From NCBI GenBank assembly GCA_030653385.1, contig JAURZM010000047.1, positions 1 through 64,000 on the forward strand: 64,000 nt of DNA, read 5' to 3'. The notes beneath the pieces are model-generated. The model did no database searches. It saw nothing but the letters and a program-made list of their open reading frames with translations, and was not told where the DNA came from. How positions within the stretch are numbered: position 1 is the first letter of the stretch; each line of letters begins with the position of its first letter. The DNA comes from Rubrivivax sp. Its GTDB lineage: Bacteria; Pseudomonadota; Gammaproteobacteria; Burkholderiales; Burkholderiaceae_C. Positions 40,447-50,122 of the stretch are shown piece by piece. A program made the translations under genes and the position numbers.

Positions 40447-42510
40447 GTGACCCCGATCCTGCAAAGCCACATCGCCGGCCGTTGGCTGGGCCGGCAAGCG
40501 GCACTGACGCTGGCCAGCGCCATCAACGGCCGTGCCGTGGCCACCACCCATGCCGAAGCGGTCGACTTCGGTGAAGCGCTGCAGCACGCGCGCCTGGTGG
40601 GCTTGCCGGCTTTGCTGGCGCTGGACTTCCAGCAGCGTGCCGCCGTGCTGAAAGCACTGGCGAAGCACCTGAACGAACACAAGGAAACGCTCTACGCGAT
40701 GTCGGCGCACACCGGTGCCACGCGCAAGGACGGCTGGATCGACATCGAAGGTGGCACGGGCACGTTGCTGGCCTACGCCAGCATGGGCAGTGCCGAACTG
40801 CCATCGGGCAACCTGATCCACGAAGGACCGGTACTGCCGCTGTCGAAGAAGGGCGGTTTTGTCGGCACCCACGTGCTGGTGCCCCGGCGGGGTGTGGCGG
40901 TGCACATCAATGCCTTCAACTTCCCGGTCTGGGGCCTGCTGGAAAAGTTCGCGCCCAGCTTCCTGGCCGGACTGCCCTGCATCAGCAAGCCGGCCACCGC
41001 CACCAGCTACCTGGCCGAAGCCGTGGTGCGCCTGATGCTGGACAGCGGCCTCCTGCCACCCGGCGCCTTGCAACTGGTGGTGGGCGGCACCGGCGACCTG
41101 CTGGACCGGCTGGAAGAAAACGACGTGCTCACTTTCACCGGCAGCGCCGACACCGCGGCCCGTTTGCGCACGCAGCCGAACGTGGTGCGCCGGTCGATTC
41201 CTTTCAACGCCGAAGCCGACAGCCTGAACTGCGCCATCCTGGCGCCCGACGTGAGCCCCGATGACGAAGAGTTCGGCCTCTTCGTGCAAGAGGTGGCTCG
41301 CGAGATGACGGTCAAGGCGGGCCAGAAGTGCACCGCCATCCGCCGTGCCATCGTGCCGCGTCGGCACCTGGACGCGGTGGCCAGCCAGCTGCGTGCTCGG
41401 CTGGCCGCACTGGTGGTCGGCGACCCGGCCTGGCCGGCGGTGCAGATGGGTGCACTGGCGTCGCAAGCGCAGTGGGACGACGTGTCCGCGCGGGTGGCGC
41501 AGCTGCAGGCGGGCCAGGAGCAGGTCTTCGGTGCCCGCGACGGTTTTGCGCCGCAAGGCGAGGGCGTGGCCGGCGGCGCGTTTTTCGCCCCCACGCTGCT
41601 CCTGTGCCCGAAGCCGCTGCACAGCGACACGGTGCACGACATCGAAGCCTTCGGCCCCGTGTGCACGCTGATGCCTTACGACGCCACCGGCGCAGGCGAC
41701 GGCATCGACGAAGCGCTGGCGCTGGCCGCACGGGGCCGCGGCAGCCTGGTGGGCACGCTGGTCACACGTTCAGCGGCCACCGCCGCCCATGCCGTGCCGC
41801 TGGCGGCAGCGCACCACGGCCGCCTGCTGGTGCTGGACCGTGTGGCAGCGGCCGAGTCCACCGGCCACGGCTCGCCCTTGCCAGGCCTGAAACACGGCGG
41901 GCCGGGGCGTGCGGGGGGCGGTGAAGAGCTGGGTGGCCTGCGTGCCGTCAGGCACCAGTTGCAGCGCACCGCGCTGCAGGGTTCACCGGCCATGCTGTCG
42001 GCCATCGTGGGTGAACACCTGCGAGGTGCGCCCTTCATCGAAACCGAAGTGCACCCTTTCCGCCGCCACTTCGAAGACCTGCAAGTCGGCGAGTCTCTGC
42101 TGACCCACCGCCGCACGGTGGGCGAAGCCGACATCGTGGCCTTCGGGGGCATCAGCGGCGACTACTTCTACATGCACTTCGACGCTGTGGCCGCTGCCGC
42201 TTCGCCTTTTGGCCAGCGCATCGCCCACGGCTACTTCGTGCTCAGCGCCGCCGCCGGCCTGTTCGTGAGCCCGGCACCGGGGCCGGTGCTGGCCAACTAC
42301 GGGCTGGACACACTGCGCTTCGTCAAGCCGGTGGGCATCGGCGACACCATCCAGGCGCGGCTGACCTGCAAACGCAAGACCGACCGCCAGAAAAAGGGCC
42401 CCGACGGCGTGGGCCAGGGTGTGGTGGCCTGGGACGTGGAAGTCAGCAACCAGCACGGTGAGCTGGTGGCCAGCTACGACATCCTGACCCTGGTGGCCAA
42501 GCGGGCGTGA
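40447..42510 (+). CDS. paaZ: Phenylacetic acid degradation bifunctional protein PaaZ (ALDH plus MaoC hydratase)
   Basis: N-terminal ALDH (NAFNFPVWGLLEKFAPSFLAGLPCISKPATATSYLAEAVV; AGQKCTAIRRAIVP) fused to MaoC (FEDLQVGESLLTHRRTVGEADIVAFGGISGDYFYMHFD). Confidence 0.95.
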   Translation: MTPILQSHIAGRWLGRQAALTLASAINGRAVATTHAEAVDFGEALQHARLVGLPALLALDFQQRAAVLKALAKHLNEHKETLYAMSAHTGATRKDGWIDIEGGTGTLLAYASMGSAELPSGNLIHEGPVLPLSKKGGFVGTHVLVPRRGVAVHINAFNFPVWGLLEKFAPSFLAGLPCISKPATATSYLAEAVVRLMLDSGLLPPGALQLVVGGTGDLLDRLEENDVLTFTGSADTAARLRTQPNVVRRSIPFNAEADSLNCAILAPDVSPDDEEFGLFVQEVAREMTVKAGQKCTAIRRAIVPRRHLDAVASQLRARLAALVVGDPAWPAVQMGALASQAQWDDVSARVAQLQAGQEQVFGARDGFAPQGEGVAGGAFFAPTLLLCPKPLHSDTVHDIEAFGPVCTLMPYDATGAGDGIDEALALAARGRGSLVGTLVTRSAATAAHAVPLAAAHHGRLLVLDRVAAAESTGHGSPLPGLKHGGPGRAGGGEELGGLRAVRHQLQRTALQGSPAMLSAIVGEHLRGAPFIETEVHPFRRHFEDLQVGESLLTHRRTVGEADIVAFGGISGDYFYMHFDAVAAAASPFGQRIAHGYFVLSAAAGLFVSPAPGPVLANYGLDTLRFVKPVGIGDTIQARLTCKRKTDRQKKGPDGVGQGVVAWDVEVSNQHGELVASYDILTLVAKRA

Positions 42511-43754
42511 AGGGCAACGTCGACACGGTGAAGTCGCGCACCTCCGTCGTCGTCGCGCTGGGCACGGCGCAGACGCTGGCCTGGGCCTCGTCGTTCTACC
42601 TGCCGACCCTGTTGGCGCTGCCGATGGCGCGGGATCTGGGCCTGGCGTCTTCGAACGTGTTTGCACTGCTGTCGATGTCGCTGGTGCTGACGGCGCTGCT
42701 GAGCCCCTGGGCCGGGCGGCTGATCGACACACACGGCGGCCATCGGGTGCTGCTGGCGTCCAGCGGCCTCTTCGTGGTGGCGCTGCTGCTGATGGCCACC
42801 GCGCAAGGCCTGCCTCAGCTGCTGCTGGCCTGGTGCGTGATGGGTCTGGCGATGGCCTTCGGTCTGTACGACGCGGCCTTTGCGTCGCTGGTGAAGCTGT
42901 TTGGCAGCGACGCACGCCGCGCCATCACCGGCATCACCTTGATTGCCGGCTTCGCCAGCAGCGTGGGCTGGCCGTTGACGGCCCTGATGGAAGCCCAGTG
43001 GGGGTGGCGGGGGGCCTGCCTGGGCTGGGCCGGGCTGCACCTGCTGTTGGGTCTGCCGCTGAACCTGTGGCTGCCGAAGGCCGCCGACGGGGCAGCCACC
43101 GTCGCGCAGTCGCCTGCCGAGGTGGCGCCACCGGCCAGCGGTGCGACCACCACGCCCGCGATGATCGCCACGCCCGCCCGGGCCACGCGGCCCAGCCGCC
43201 CGATGCTGCTGGTGACGCTGTTGTTCACGCTGATGGGTTTTGTCAGCACCGCCATCGCCACCCACCTGCCGGCGCTGATCCAGGCCAGCGGCGCTTCGCT
43301 GGGCACAGCGGTGGCGGTGGCCGCGCTGGCAGGCCCCTCGCAGGTGGCTGCGCGCCTGTTCGAGCTGGGTTTCCTGAACCGCCACTCGCCGCTGCTGGCG
43401 GCCCGCCTGGCCACCTTGGGGCATCCGCTGGGGGCTGCCTGCCTGCTGCTGGTCGGGCCGGTCGCGGCCTTGCCCTTCGTGGTGCTGCACGGCCTGGGCA
43501 ACGGCTTGCTGACCATCGTGCGCGGCACCTTGCCGCTGGCCCTGTTCGGCGCCCAGGGTTACGGCGCGCGCCAGGGCTGGATCGCCATGCCCGGGCGCCT
43601 GGTGGGTGCGCTGTCACCCTGGCTGCTGGGCCTGGTGCTCGAGCGCTGGGGCCTGGCTGCGTTGTGGCTGACCGGTGCGCTGGGCCTGGCTTCGCTGGCC
43701 ACGCTGGCGCTGCTGCGCCTGCCAGCCACCGCGCCCGGCGCCGCAAAGGCCTGA
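42507..43754 (+). CDS. MFS transporter
   Basis: 12-TM-like; ALGTAQTLAWASSFYLPTLLALPMARDLGL...GRLIDTHGGHRVLLAS. Confidence 0.92.
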   Translation: MKGNVDTVKSRTSVVVALGTAQTLAWASSFYLPTLLALPMARDLGLASSNVFALLSMSLVLTALLSPWAGRLIDTHGGHRVLLASSGLFVVALLLMATAQGLPQLLLAWCVMGLAMAFGLYDAAFASLVKLFGSDARRAITGITLIAGFASSVGWPLTALMEAQWGWRGACLGWAGLHLLLGLPLNLWLPKAADGAATVAQSPAEVAPPASGATTTPAMIATPARATRPSRPMLLVTLLFTLMGFVSTAIATHLPALIQASGASLGTAVAVAALAGPSQVAARLFELGFLNRHSPLLAARLATLGHPLGAACLLLVGPVAALPFVVLHGLGNGLLTIVRGTLPLALFGAQGYGARQGWIAMPGRLVGALSPWLLGLVLERWGLAALWLTGALGLASLATLALLRLPATAPGAAKA

Positions 43755-43824
43755 ACTGGATGCGGGCCGCCCGCCACTTGCCGCGCTTGCCGGGCCGCCG
43801 CAGCGAACAGAATCGGCCCTGAAC

Positions 43825-45198
43825 ATGGACGACTTGCGCCTGGACACCTTGGCCGGCCACGTGGTGGACTGGCACAACCGCCATCCGCTGGCGCGCCGCA
43901 TCACGCTGGCGCACGTGCACTCGGTGGGTTACGTGGCGCTGCCTTTTGCGGCAGACAAGCCCCAGGCCGCCACGGCTGGCGGGGCGGGGCAAGCCGACGT
44001 GGCAGGTGCCAGCCAGGCTGACGGCGGTGACGGCGCATCGCTGCGCGAACGGGCCATGGCCCGGGCGCAGCAACAGGCCGCCGGGCAGTCGCCGGATTTG
44101 CCGGCACCTGCGCCACCTCCGGTACCCGATGCCGCCACGGCACAGGTGCCAGCGCCGGCCGCGCAGCCGCTGTTCAGCGAAAACTTCATCCCGCCGCTCA
44201 GACCCAAGGCCGTGGCGGCATTTGCCTGGCAACACGGCGCCGCGAGTGCCAGGCCCGGCAAGGACGGTCCGGTGCGGCAGGTGCTGATCGACGGCGCGGT
44301 GAGCCCGGCGCTGGTGCAGCAGCGCTGGCTGCTCACGGCCCAGATTGACGTGGGGGGTGCGCGCACCCGGGTGCTGGTGGGCAGCGGCCTGACACCGGCG
44401 GTGCTGGGGCGGCGCCTGCTGCGCACCCGGCAGCTGGCGCTGGGGCTGGGCTTGCTGCTGGCGCTGGCGGCGGCGGTGGGCTGGATGCGCATGGGCGTCA
44501 CCCCGCCAGAGTCCATGGCGCCGACAGCGACACCAGGGCCCGTGGGCAGCGAAGCGGCGGCCAGCGCCGCGCTGGCCCCGGTCGCCACAGAGCCAGCAGC
44601 TTCCACTGTGCCCGTTGCTCTGCCGGCCTTGGCGACCGCCCGCACCGAGACGACGCCGGCCCCGGTGCCGGCCTCTGCACCTGTCGCGACACCGGCACCC
44701 CTTGCCGCTTCGGCGCCCGTGGATGTCGAGCCGACACTCGGCCGCGTGCAACTGCCTTCGCTGGGGCCGATCATCGAAGAGCGGCGCCAGGCGCTGGCCG
44801 CGGCGCGGCAGGCGTCGGCCGCTGTGGCTGCCGCCGCACCCGCTTCTGCGCCACGCCCGACCCCGAGGATCGAAGAGCCCGCGCCCGCCACCCGCGCCAA
44901 GCCACCTGCTGCCGCCGTGGCCACGCCGACACCGCCGGTGCTGGCGCCGCCGGCCCGCGGGCCGGCCTTTGCCGTGTCGACCCGGCTGCTGCGAACGCGC
45001 ACCGAAGGCGAGCTCACGGCCGATGCCATGCGCGAACTGCTCAGCGGCCCCCACGCACCCGGCCTGCGCGTCGAAGCCCTGCGTGTCGGCGACGACTGGC
45101 GTGTGGTCGCCTGGCCCTACAGCGGCCGTGAAGGGGCCGAAAAGGCACGCGCCATGCTGGCCGCGCGGGGCATGCGGGTGCAGGTCATCGACTTCTGA
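43825..45198 (+). CDS. Ala/Pro-rich single-TM protein with SPOR-like C-terminus
   Basis: TM LALGLGLLLALAAAVGWMRMG; C-terminus YSGREGAEKARAMLAARGMRVQVIDF. Confidence 0.65.
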   Translation: MDDLRLDTLAGHVVDWHNRHPLARRITLAHVHSVGYVALPFAADKPQAATAGGAGQADVAGASQADGGDGASLRERAMARAQQQAAGQSPDLPAPAPPPVPDAATAQVPAPAAQPLFSENFIPPLRPKAVAAFAWQHGAASARPGKDGPVRQVLIDGAVSPALVQQRWLLTAQIDVGGARTRVLVGSGLTPAVLGRRLLRTRQLALGLGLLLALAAAVGWMRMGVTPPESMAPTATPGPVGSEAAASAALAPVATEPAASTVPVALPALATARTETTPAPVPASAPVATPAPLAASAPVDVEPTLGRVQLPSLGPIIEERRQALAAARQASAAVAAAAPASAPRPTPRIEEPAPATRAKPPAAAVATPTPPVLAPPARGPAFAVSTRLLRTRTEGELTADAMRELLSGPHAPGLRVEALRVGDDWRVVAWPYSGREGAEKARAMLAARGMRVQVIDF

Positions 45199-45786
45199 TC
45201 AGGCCTCGAACTGGTCGGCCCGCCGGCCCTTGATGGGGGCGTAAAAACGTTTGATTTCCGCCATGTCGGCTTCCACGTCGCCGGTGGGCCTGAACACCGG
45301 GCCCAGGCCGCTGACCTTTCGCTCGTAGTCCATGAAGGCCAGGATGATGGGCACCCGGGCCTGCAAGGCAATGAAATAGAAGCCGGTCTTCCAGTGCCGG
45401 GTTTTGCCGCGAGTGCCTTCGGGTGGCACCACCAGCTGCAGCGGGCCGTCGGCGTTGATCAGGGCCTGCGCCGACTGCGCCACCAGGTTGCTGTTTTTGT
45501 CGCGGTTCACCGCAATGCCACCCAGCCAGCGCATCACGGGGCCGAAGGGCCAGCGGAAGAGGCTGGCCTTGCCCATCCAATAGATGTTCAGCCGCAGCAC
45601 GAAGGCCACCATCAGCGTGTAAGGCAGGTCCCAGTTGCTGGTGTGCGGTGCGGCGATGAACACACTCTTTATCGCTTCGGGCGGCAGGCTGCCCTCGACT
45701 TTCCAGCCCTTGAACCTGAGAAAAGCCACCGAGAAGTTGCGCAGGACGGTGTTGACCACCGGGGTGTCGAAGAGGGTGCGGTGCAT
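45199..45786 (-). CDS. 1-acylglycerol-3-phosphate acyltransferase-like (LPLAT family)
   Basis: SVFIAAPHTSNWDLPYTLMVAF...VVPPEGTRGKTRHWKTGFYFIALQARVPIILAFMDY (HX4D and EGTR motifs). Confidence 0.93.
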   Translation of the reverse strand: MHRTLFDTPVVNTVLRNFSVAFLRFKGWKVEGSLPPEAIKSVFIAAPHTSNWDLPYTLMVAFVLRLNIYWMGKASLFRWPFGPVMRWLGGIAVNRDKNSNLVAQSAQALINADGPLQLVVPPEGTRGKTRHWKTGFYFIALQARVPIILAFMDYERKVSGLGPVFRPTGDVEADMAEIKRFYAPIKGRRADQFEA

Positions 45787-45938
45787 GCAGGCTGGGAGAA
45801 GGGTTGAACAGCGGGCGGAAGAAGGAACAGCGGCGAACGACGGCGAACGACGGCGGCGCGATTGTGGGTCTTGGCGAGCCCGCTACGATGCAGGCCAGCC
45901 CGGGACGAACCCCAGGCCGAACTGCAGGAGACCCGCGC

Positions 45939-47171
45939 ATGTCCTCAGGCAAGATCCTCGTCGCCCAGGGTGGTGGCCCCACCGCCGTCATCAACCAGAG
46001 CCTGGCCGGTGTGGTGCTGGAAGCCCGCCGCCACCAGGCCGTGCAGCGTGTCTACGGTGCGCGCCACGGCGTGCGCGGCATCGTCAACGAAGACTTCGTC
46101 GACCTGACGCAGGAAACCAGCCACAACATCGAGCTCGTGGCCAGCACACCGGCAGCCGCGCTGGGCAGCACCCGCGACAAACCCGACCTGGCCTACTGCC
46201 AGGAGATGTTCAAGGTGCTGAAGGCCCACCAGATCGAACACTTCTTCAACATCGGCGGCAACGACTCGTCGGACACCGTGCGCATCGTGGCCGAAGAAGC
46301 CGCCAAGGCCGCTTACCCGCTGCGCTGCATCCACATCCCGAAGACCATCGACAACGACCTGGTGCTGAACGACCACACACCGGGTTTCCCCAGTGCCGCG
46401 CGTTTTGTCGCCCAGGCCTTTGCCGGCGCCAACCTGGACAACGCCGCGCTGCCGGGTGTCTACGTGGGCGTGGTGATGGGCCGGCATGCGGGTTTCCTGA
46501 CTGCCGCGTCGGCGCTGGGCAAGAAGTTTCCCGACGACGGCCCGCACCTCATCTACCTGCCGGAGCGCGTGTTCGAGATCGACCGCTTTTTGCTCGATGT
46601 GAAAGCGGCCTACGAGCGGTACGGCCGCTGCGTGATTGCCGTCAGCGAAGGCATTCACGATGCCCAGGGCCAGCCCATCCTGGGCCTGCTGGCCAAGGAC
46701 CTGGAGCGTGACGCCCACGGCAATGTGCAGCTTTCGGGCAGCGGTGCGCTGGCCGACCTGCTGTGCGAAGAGATCAAGGCCAAGCTGAAGATCAAGCGGG
46801 TGCGGGGCGACACCTTCGGCTACCTGCAGCGCAGCTTCGTGGGGTGTGTCAGCGACGTCGACCAGCGCGAAGCCCGCGAGGTGGGCGAAAAGGCCGTGCA
46901 GTACGCGATGTGGGGCAGCGTGAACGGCAGCGTGGCCATCAAGCGCACCGGCTTTTACTCGGTCGATTACGAACTGCTGCCGCTGCAAGCGGTGGCCGGC
47001 AAGACCCGCACGATGGAAGACGAATTCATCAGCGCCAGCGGCACCGACGTGACGGACGCGTTCCGCATGTACCTGCGGCCGCTGCTGGGTTCGGGCATGG
47101 CCGACGCTTTCCGGCTGCGGCCCAATGCGGTGCCCAAGGTGCTGAACACCGGCGGTGCGGCCGCCGCTTGA
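45939..47171 (+). CDS. 6-phosphofructokinase family (likely PPi-dependent)
   Basis: KILVAQGGGPTAVINQSLAGVV...FNIGGNDSSDTVRIVAEEA...IPKTIDNDLVLNDHTPGFPSAARF. Confidence 0.92.
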   Translation: MSSGKILVAQGGGPTAVINQSLAGVVLEARRHQAVQRVYGARHGVRGIVNEDFVDLTQETSHNIELVASTPAAALGSTRDKPDLAYCQEMFKVLKAHQIEHFFNIGGNDSSDTVRIVAEEAAKAAYPLRCIHIPKTIDNDLVLNDHTPGFPSAARFVAQAFAGANLDNAALPGVYVGVVMGRHAGFLTAASALGKKFPDDGPHLIYLPERVFEIDRFLLDVKAAYERYGRCVIAVSEGIHDAQGQPILGLLAKDLERDAHGNVQLSGSGALADLLCEEIKAKLKIKRVRGDTFGYLQRSFVGCVSDVDQREAREVGEKAVQYAMWGSVNGSVAIKRTGFYSVDYELLPLQAVAGKTRTMEDEFISASGTDVTDAFRMYLRPLLGSGMADAFRLRPNAVPKVLNTGGAAAA

Positions 47172-47216
47172 GCGACCGCCTGCGGCAAGCGCTGCGGGGG
47201 TCTTCTGCCCGCGCCT

Positions 47217-48272
47217 TCAGCGCAGGCCGGCGTTGATCTTGTCCAGCGCGGCCCGGCCGGGGCAGAGCTGGGTTTCGTCCAGGCTGTTCAGCGGCTGCGG
47301 CACCGTGTTCAGCGCCGCGTGCAGGTCGCCGGCATCGGGGTCCACGTACAGCAGGCCGGTGGGAATCTCGCCGGCTTCCTGCATCACCGCCAGGTGGTTC
47401 ATGGCCGCCCGCCGGTTGCGCGGGTCGTGGCCTTCGTGCAGCTTGCGCAATCGCATCGTGCCGCCGTCGGGCTGCGGCAGGTCGAGCGCCTCGCCAGCGC
47501 CCGGCTCGGCGTGGATCTCGGGCGCCAGGTCGATGAAATCGATGCGGTTCAGGGCTTCGTTGTGGGCCCGCACGTGTTCGTAGCTGCGTGTGCTGCCGGC
47601 GTGGTTGTTGAAGGCCACGCAGGGGCTGATGACGTCGATGAAAGCCGCGCCGCCGTGGCCGATGGCGCCCTTGATCAGCGGCACCAGCTGTCCCTTGTCG
47701 CCACTGAAGCCGCGGGCCACGTAGGTGGCGCCCAGCTGCAGCGCCATCGCCACCAGGTCGACCGGACTGTCGTTGTTCAGCGCGCCCTTCTTGCTTTTGC
47801 TGCCGCGGTCGGCGGTGGCGCTGAACTGGCCCTTGGTCAGACCGTAGACGCCGTTGTTTTCGACGATGTAGACCATGCGCACACCACGCCGCATGGCGTG
47901 GGCAAACTGGCCCAGGCCGATGCTGGCGCTGTCGCCGTCACCGCTGATGCCCAGGTACAGCAGTTCGCGGTTGGCCAGGTTGGCACCGGTCAGCACACTG
48001 GGCATGCGGCCGTGCACGGTGTTGAAGCCGTGGCTGGCGCCCAGGAAGTAGTCGGGTGTCTTGCTGCTGCAGCCGATGCCGCTGAGCTTGGCCACGCGGT
48101 GCGGCTGGATGTCCATTTCCCAGCAGGCCTGGATCAGCGCCGCCGAGATGCTGTCGTGGCCGCAGCCGGCACACAGCGTGGAGACACGGCCTTCGTAGTC
48201 GCGCCGGGTGTAGCCCACCTTGTTGAGCTGCAGGCTGGGGTGGTGCAGCTTGGGTTTGGCGATGTAGGTCAT
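47217..48272 (-). CDS. korB: 2-oxoacid:ferredoxin oxidoreductase beta subunit
   Basis: LCAGCGHDSISAALIQACWEMDIQPHRVAKLSGIGCSSKTPDYFLG...GISGDGDSASIGLGQFAHAMRR (TPP). Confidence 0.94.
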   Translation of the reverse strand: MTYIAKPKLHHPSLQLNKVGYTRRDYEGRVSTLCAGCGHDSISAALIQACWEMDIQPHRVAKLSGIGCSSKTPDYFLGASHGFNTVHGRMPSVLTGANLANRELLYLGISGDGDSASIGLGQFAHAMRRGVRMVYIVENNGVYGLTKGQFSATADRGSKSKKGALNNDSPVDLVAMALQLGATYVARGFSGDKGQLVPLIKGAIGHGGAAFIDVISPCVAFNNHAGSTRSYEHVRAHNEALNRIDFIDLAPEIHAEPGAGEALDLPQPDGGTMRLRKLHEGHDPRNRRAAMNHLAVMQEAGEIPTGLLYVDPDAGDLHAALNTVPQPLNSLDETQLCPGRAALDKINAGLR

Positions 48273-50122
48273 GGCCTCGTCCTTTCCTTGCGAGGCGCCA
48301 CGGCCAGCGTGTGCACGGCGTTGGTGATGGCCTGCGTGATGAACCGGGCGGTGATCGGTGTGCCGTCGTAGTGCAGCACCTTGATCAGCTGTTCGGGGTC
48401 GATCTCCAGCTCATTGACCAGCAGCGTGCGCATCTGCGCGTCGCGGTTCTGCTCGACCACGAACACCCGGTCGTGTGCGGCAATGAACTCGGCCACGCTG
48501 GCCGGGAAAGGGAAGGCCCGCAGGCGCATCGCGTCCAGGTGGATCTGCGAAGCGGCCAGGGCCTCCAGCGCTTCGTCCATCGAAGGTGCGGTGCTGCCGA
48601 AATACAGCACACCCAGGCGCGTTTTTTTCGCCGCCGCACGCACCAGCGGCTGCGGCACCAGATTGGCCGCGGTCGCGAACTTCTGCAGCAGCCGGTGCAC
48701 GTTGTACAGGTAGTCGGGCCCGGCTTCGCTGTACTGCGCGTAGGCGTTTCGGGTGGTGCCGCGGGTGAAATAAGCTCCCTTGCTCGGGTGCGTGGCGGGT
48801 AGCGTGCGCCAGGGAATGCCGTCACCGTCCACGTCCTTGTAGCGGCCGAAGTCCTTGCCGGCTTCCAGATCTTCGGCCGTCATCACTTTGCCGCGGTCGT
48901 AGCGGCGGTTGTCGTCCCACTGCAGCGGGGTGCACAGGCGCTGGTTCATGCCGATGTCCAGGTCGGTCATCAGGAAGACGGGGGTCTGCAGGCGGTCGGC
49001 CAGGTCGAGTGCCGCAGCGGCAAACTCAAAACACTCGGCCGGGTCTTGCGGCAGCAGCATCGGGTGTTTGGTGTCGCCGTGGCTGGCATAGGCGCTGCTC
49101 ACCAGGTCGGCCTGCTGCGTGCGTGTGGGCATGCCGGTGCTGGGGCCGCCACGCTGCACGTCGATGATGGTCAGCGGTATCTCGGCAAAGTAAGCCAGCC
49201 CGATGAATTCGGTCATCAGGCTCACACCCGGGCCGCTGGTGGCGGTGAAAGCCCGTGCGCCGTTCCAGCCCGCGCCGGTGATCATGCCGATGCTGGCGAT
49301 TTCGTCTTCGGCTTGCACGATGGCATAACGCGCTTGGCCGGTGTCGGGGTCGTGGCGCAGCTTCTTGCAGTAGGCCTGGAAGGCTTCGGCCACCGAAGAA
49401 GACGGCGTGATCGGGTACCAGGCACACACCGTGGCGCCGCCGTACACGCAGCCCAGCGCAGCGGCGGCGTTGCCTTCCATGAAGATGCGGTTGCCGACCT
49501 GGTCCGAGCGCTTCACGCGCAGGCCGACGCCGGGTTGTTTGGGCGGGCCCAGGTGGTCACGCGCAAAACCGCGACCCGACTGCAAGGCGCGCACATTGCT
49601 TTCCAGCAGCTTTTCCTTGCCTTTGTACTGCTCGCTGAACAAGCCTTCGATGACCGCGCCGTCGATGCCCATCAGTTCGGACAGTGCACCCAGCACCATG
49701 ATGTTCTTGAACAGCGTGCGCTGGCGCGGGTCTTCGTAGGTGGCGTTGCAGATGGCCGTCACCGGCATGCCGATGTTGGTGATGTCGTCGCGCAGCGCCT
49801 GCGGCGGGATGGGCTTGGTGCTGTCGTAGAACAGGTAGCCGCCGGTTTCGACTTCCTTCACGTCGGCGTCCCACGTCTGCGGGTTCATCGCCACCATCAG
49901 GTCGATACCACCGCGGCGGCCCAGCCAGCCACGGTCGCTGACCCGCACCTCGTACCAGGTGGGCAGGCCCTGGATGTTGCTGGGAAAGATGTTGCGCGGG
50001 CTCACCGGCACGCCCATGCGCAGGATGGCCTTGGCAAAAAGTTCGTTGGCCGAAGCTGAACCCGAACCGTTGACGTTGGCGAACTTGACGACAAAGTCGT
50101 TGACCGCTTCCAGCCGTTTCAT
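48269..50122 (-). CDS. korA: 2-oxoacid:ferredoxin oxidoreductase alpha/gamma subunit
   Basis: VVKFANVNGSGSASANELFAKAILRMGVPVSPRNIFPSNIQGLPTWYEVRVSDRGW...EGNAAAALGCVYGGATVCAWYPITPSSSVAEAF. Confidence 0.93.
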   Translation of the reverse strand: MKRLEAVNDFVVKFANVNGSGSASANELFAKAILRMGVPVSPRNIFPSNIQGLPTWYEVRVSDRGWLGRRGGIDLMVAMNPQTWDADVKEVETGGYLFYDSTKPIPPQALRDDITNIGMPVTAICNATYEDPRQRTLFKNIMVLGALSELMGIDGAVIEGLFSEQYKGKEKLLESNVRALQSGRGFARDHLGPPKQPGVGLRVKRSDQVGNRIFMEGNAAAALGCVYGGATVCAWYPITPSSSVAEAFQAYCKKLRHDPDTGQARYAIVQAEDEIASIGMITGAGWNGARAFTATSGPGVSLMTEFIGLAYFAEIPLTIIDVQRGGPSTGMPTRTQQADLVSSAYASHGDTKHPMLLPQDPAECFEFAAAALDLADRLQTPVFLMTDLDIGMNQRLCTPLQWDDNRRYDRGKVMTAEDLEAGKDFGRYKDVDGDGIPWRTLPATHPSKGAYFTRGTTRNAYAQYSEAGPDYLYNVHRLLQKFATAANLVPQPLVRAAAKKTRLGVLYFGSTAPSMDEALEALAASQIHLDAMRLRAFPFPASVAEFIAAHDRVFVVEQNRDAQMRTLLVNELEIDPEQLIKVLHYDGTPITARFITQAITNAVHTLAVAPRKERTRP

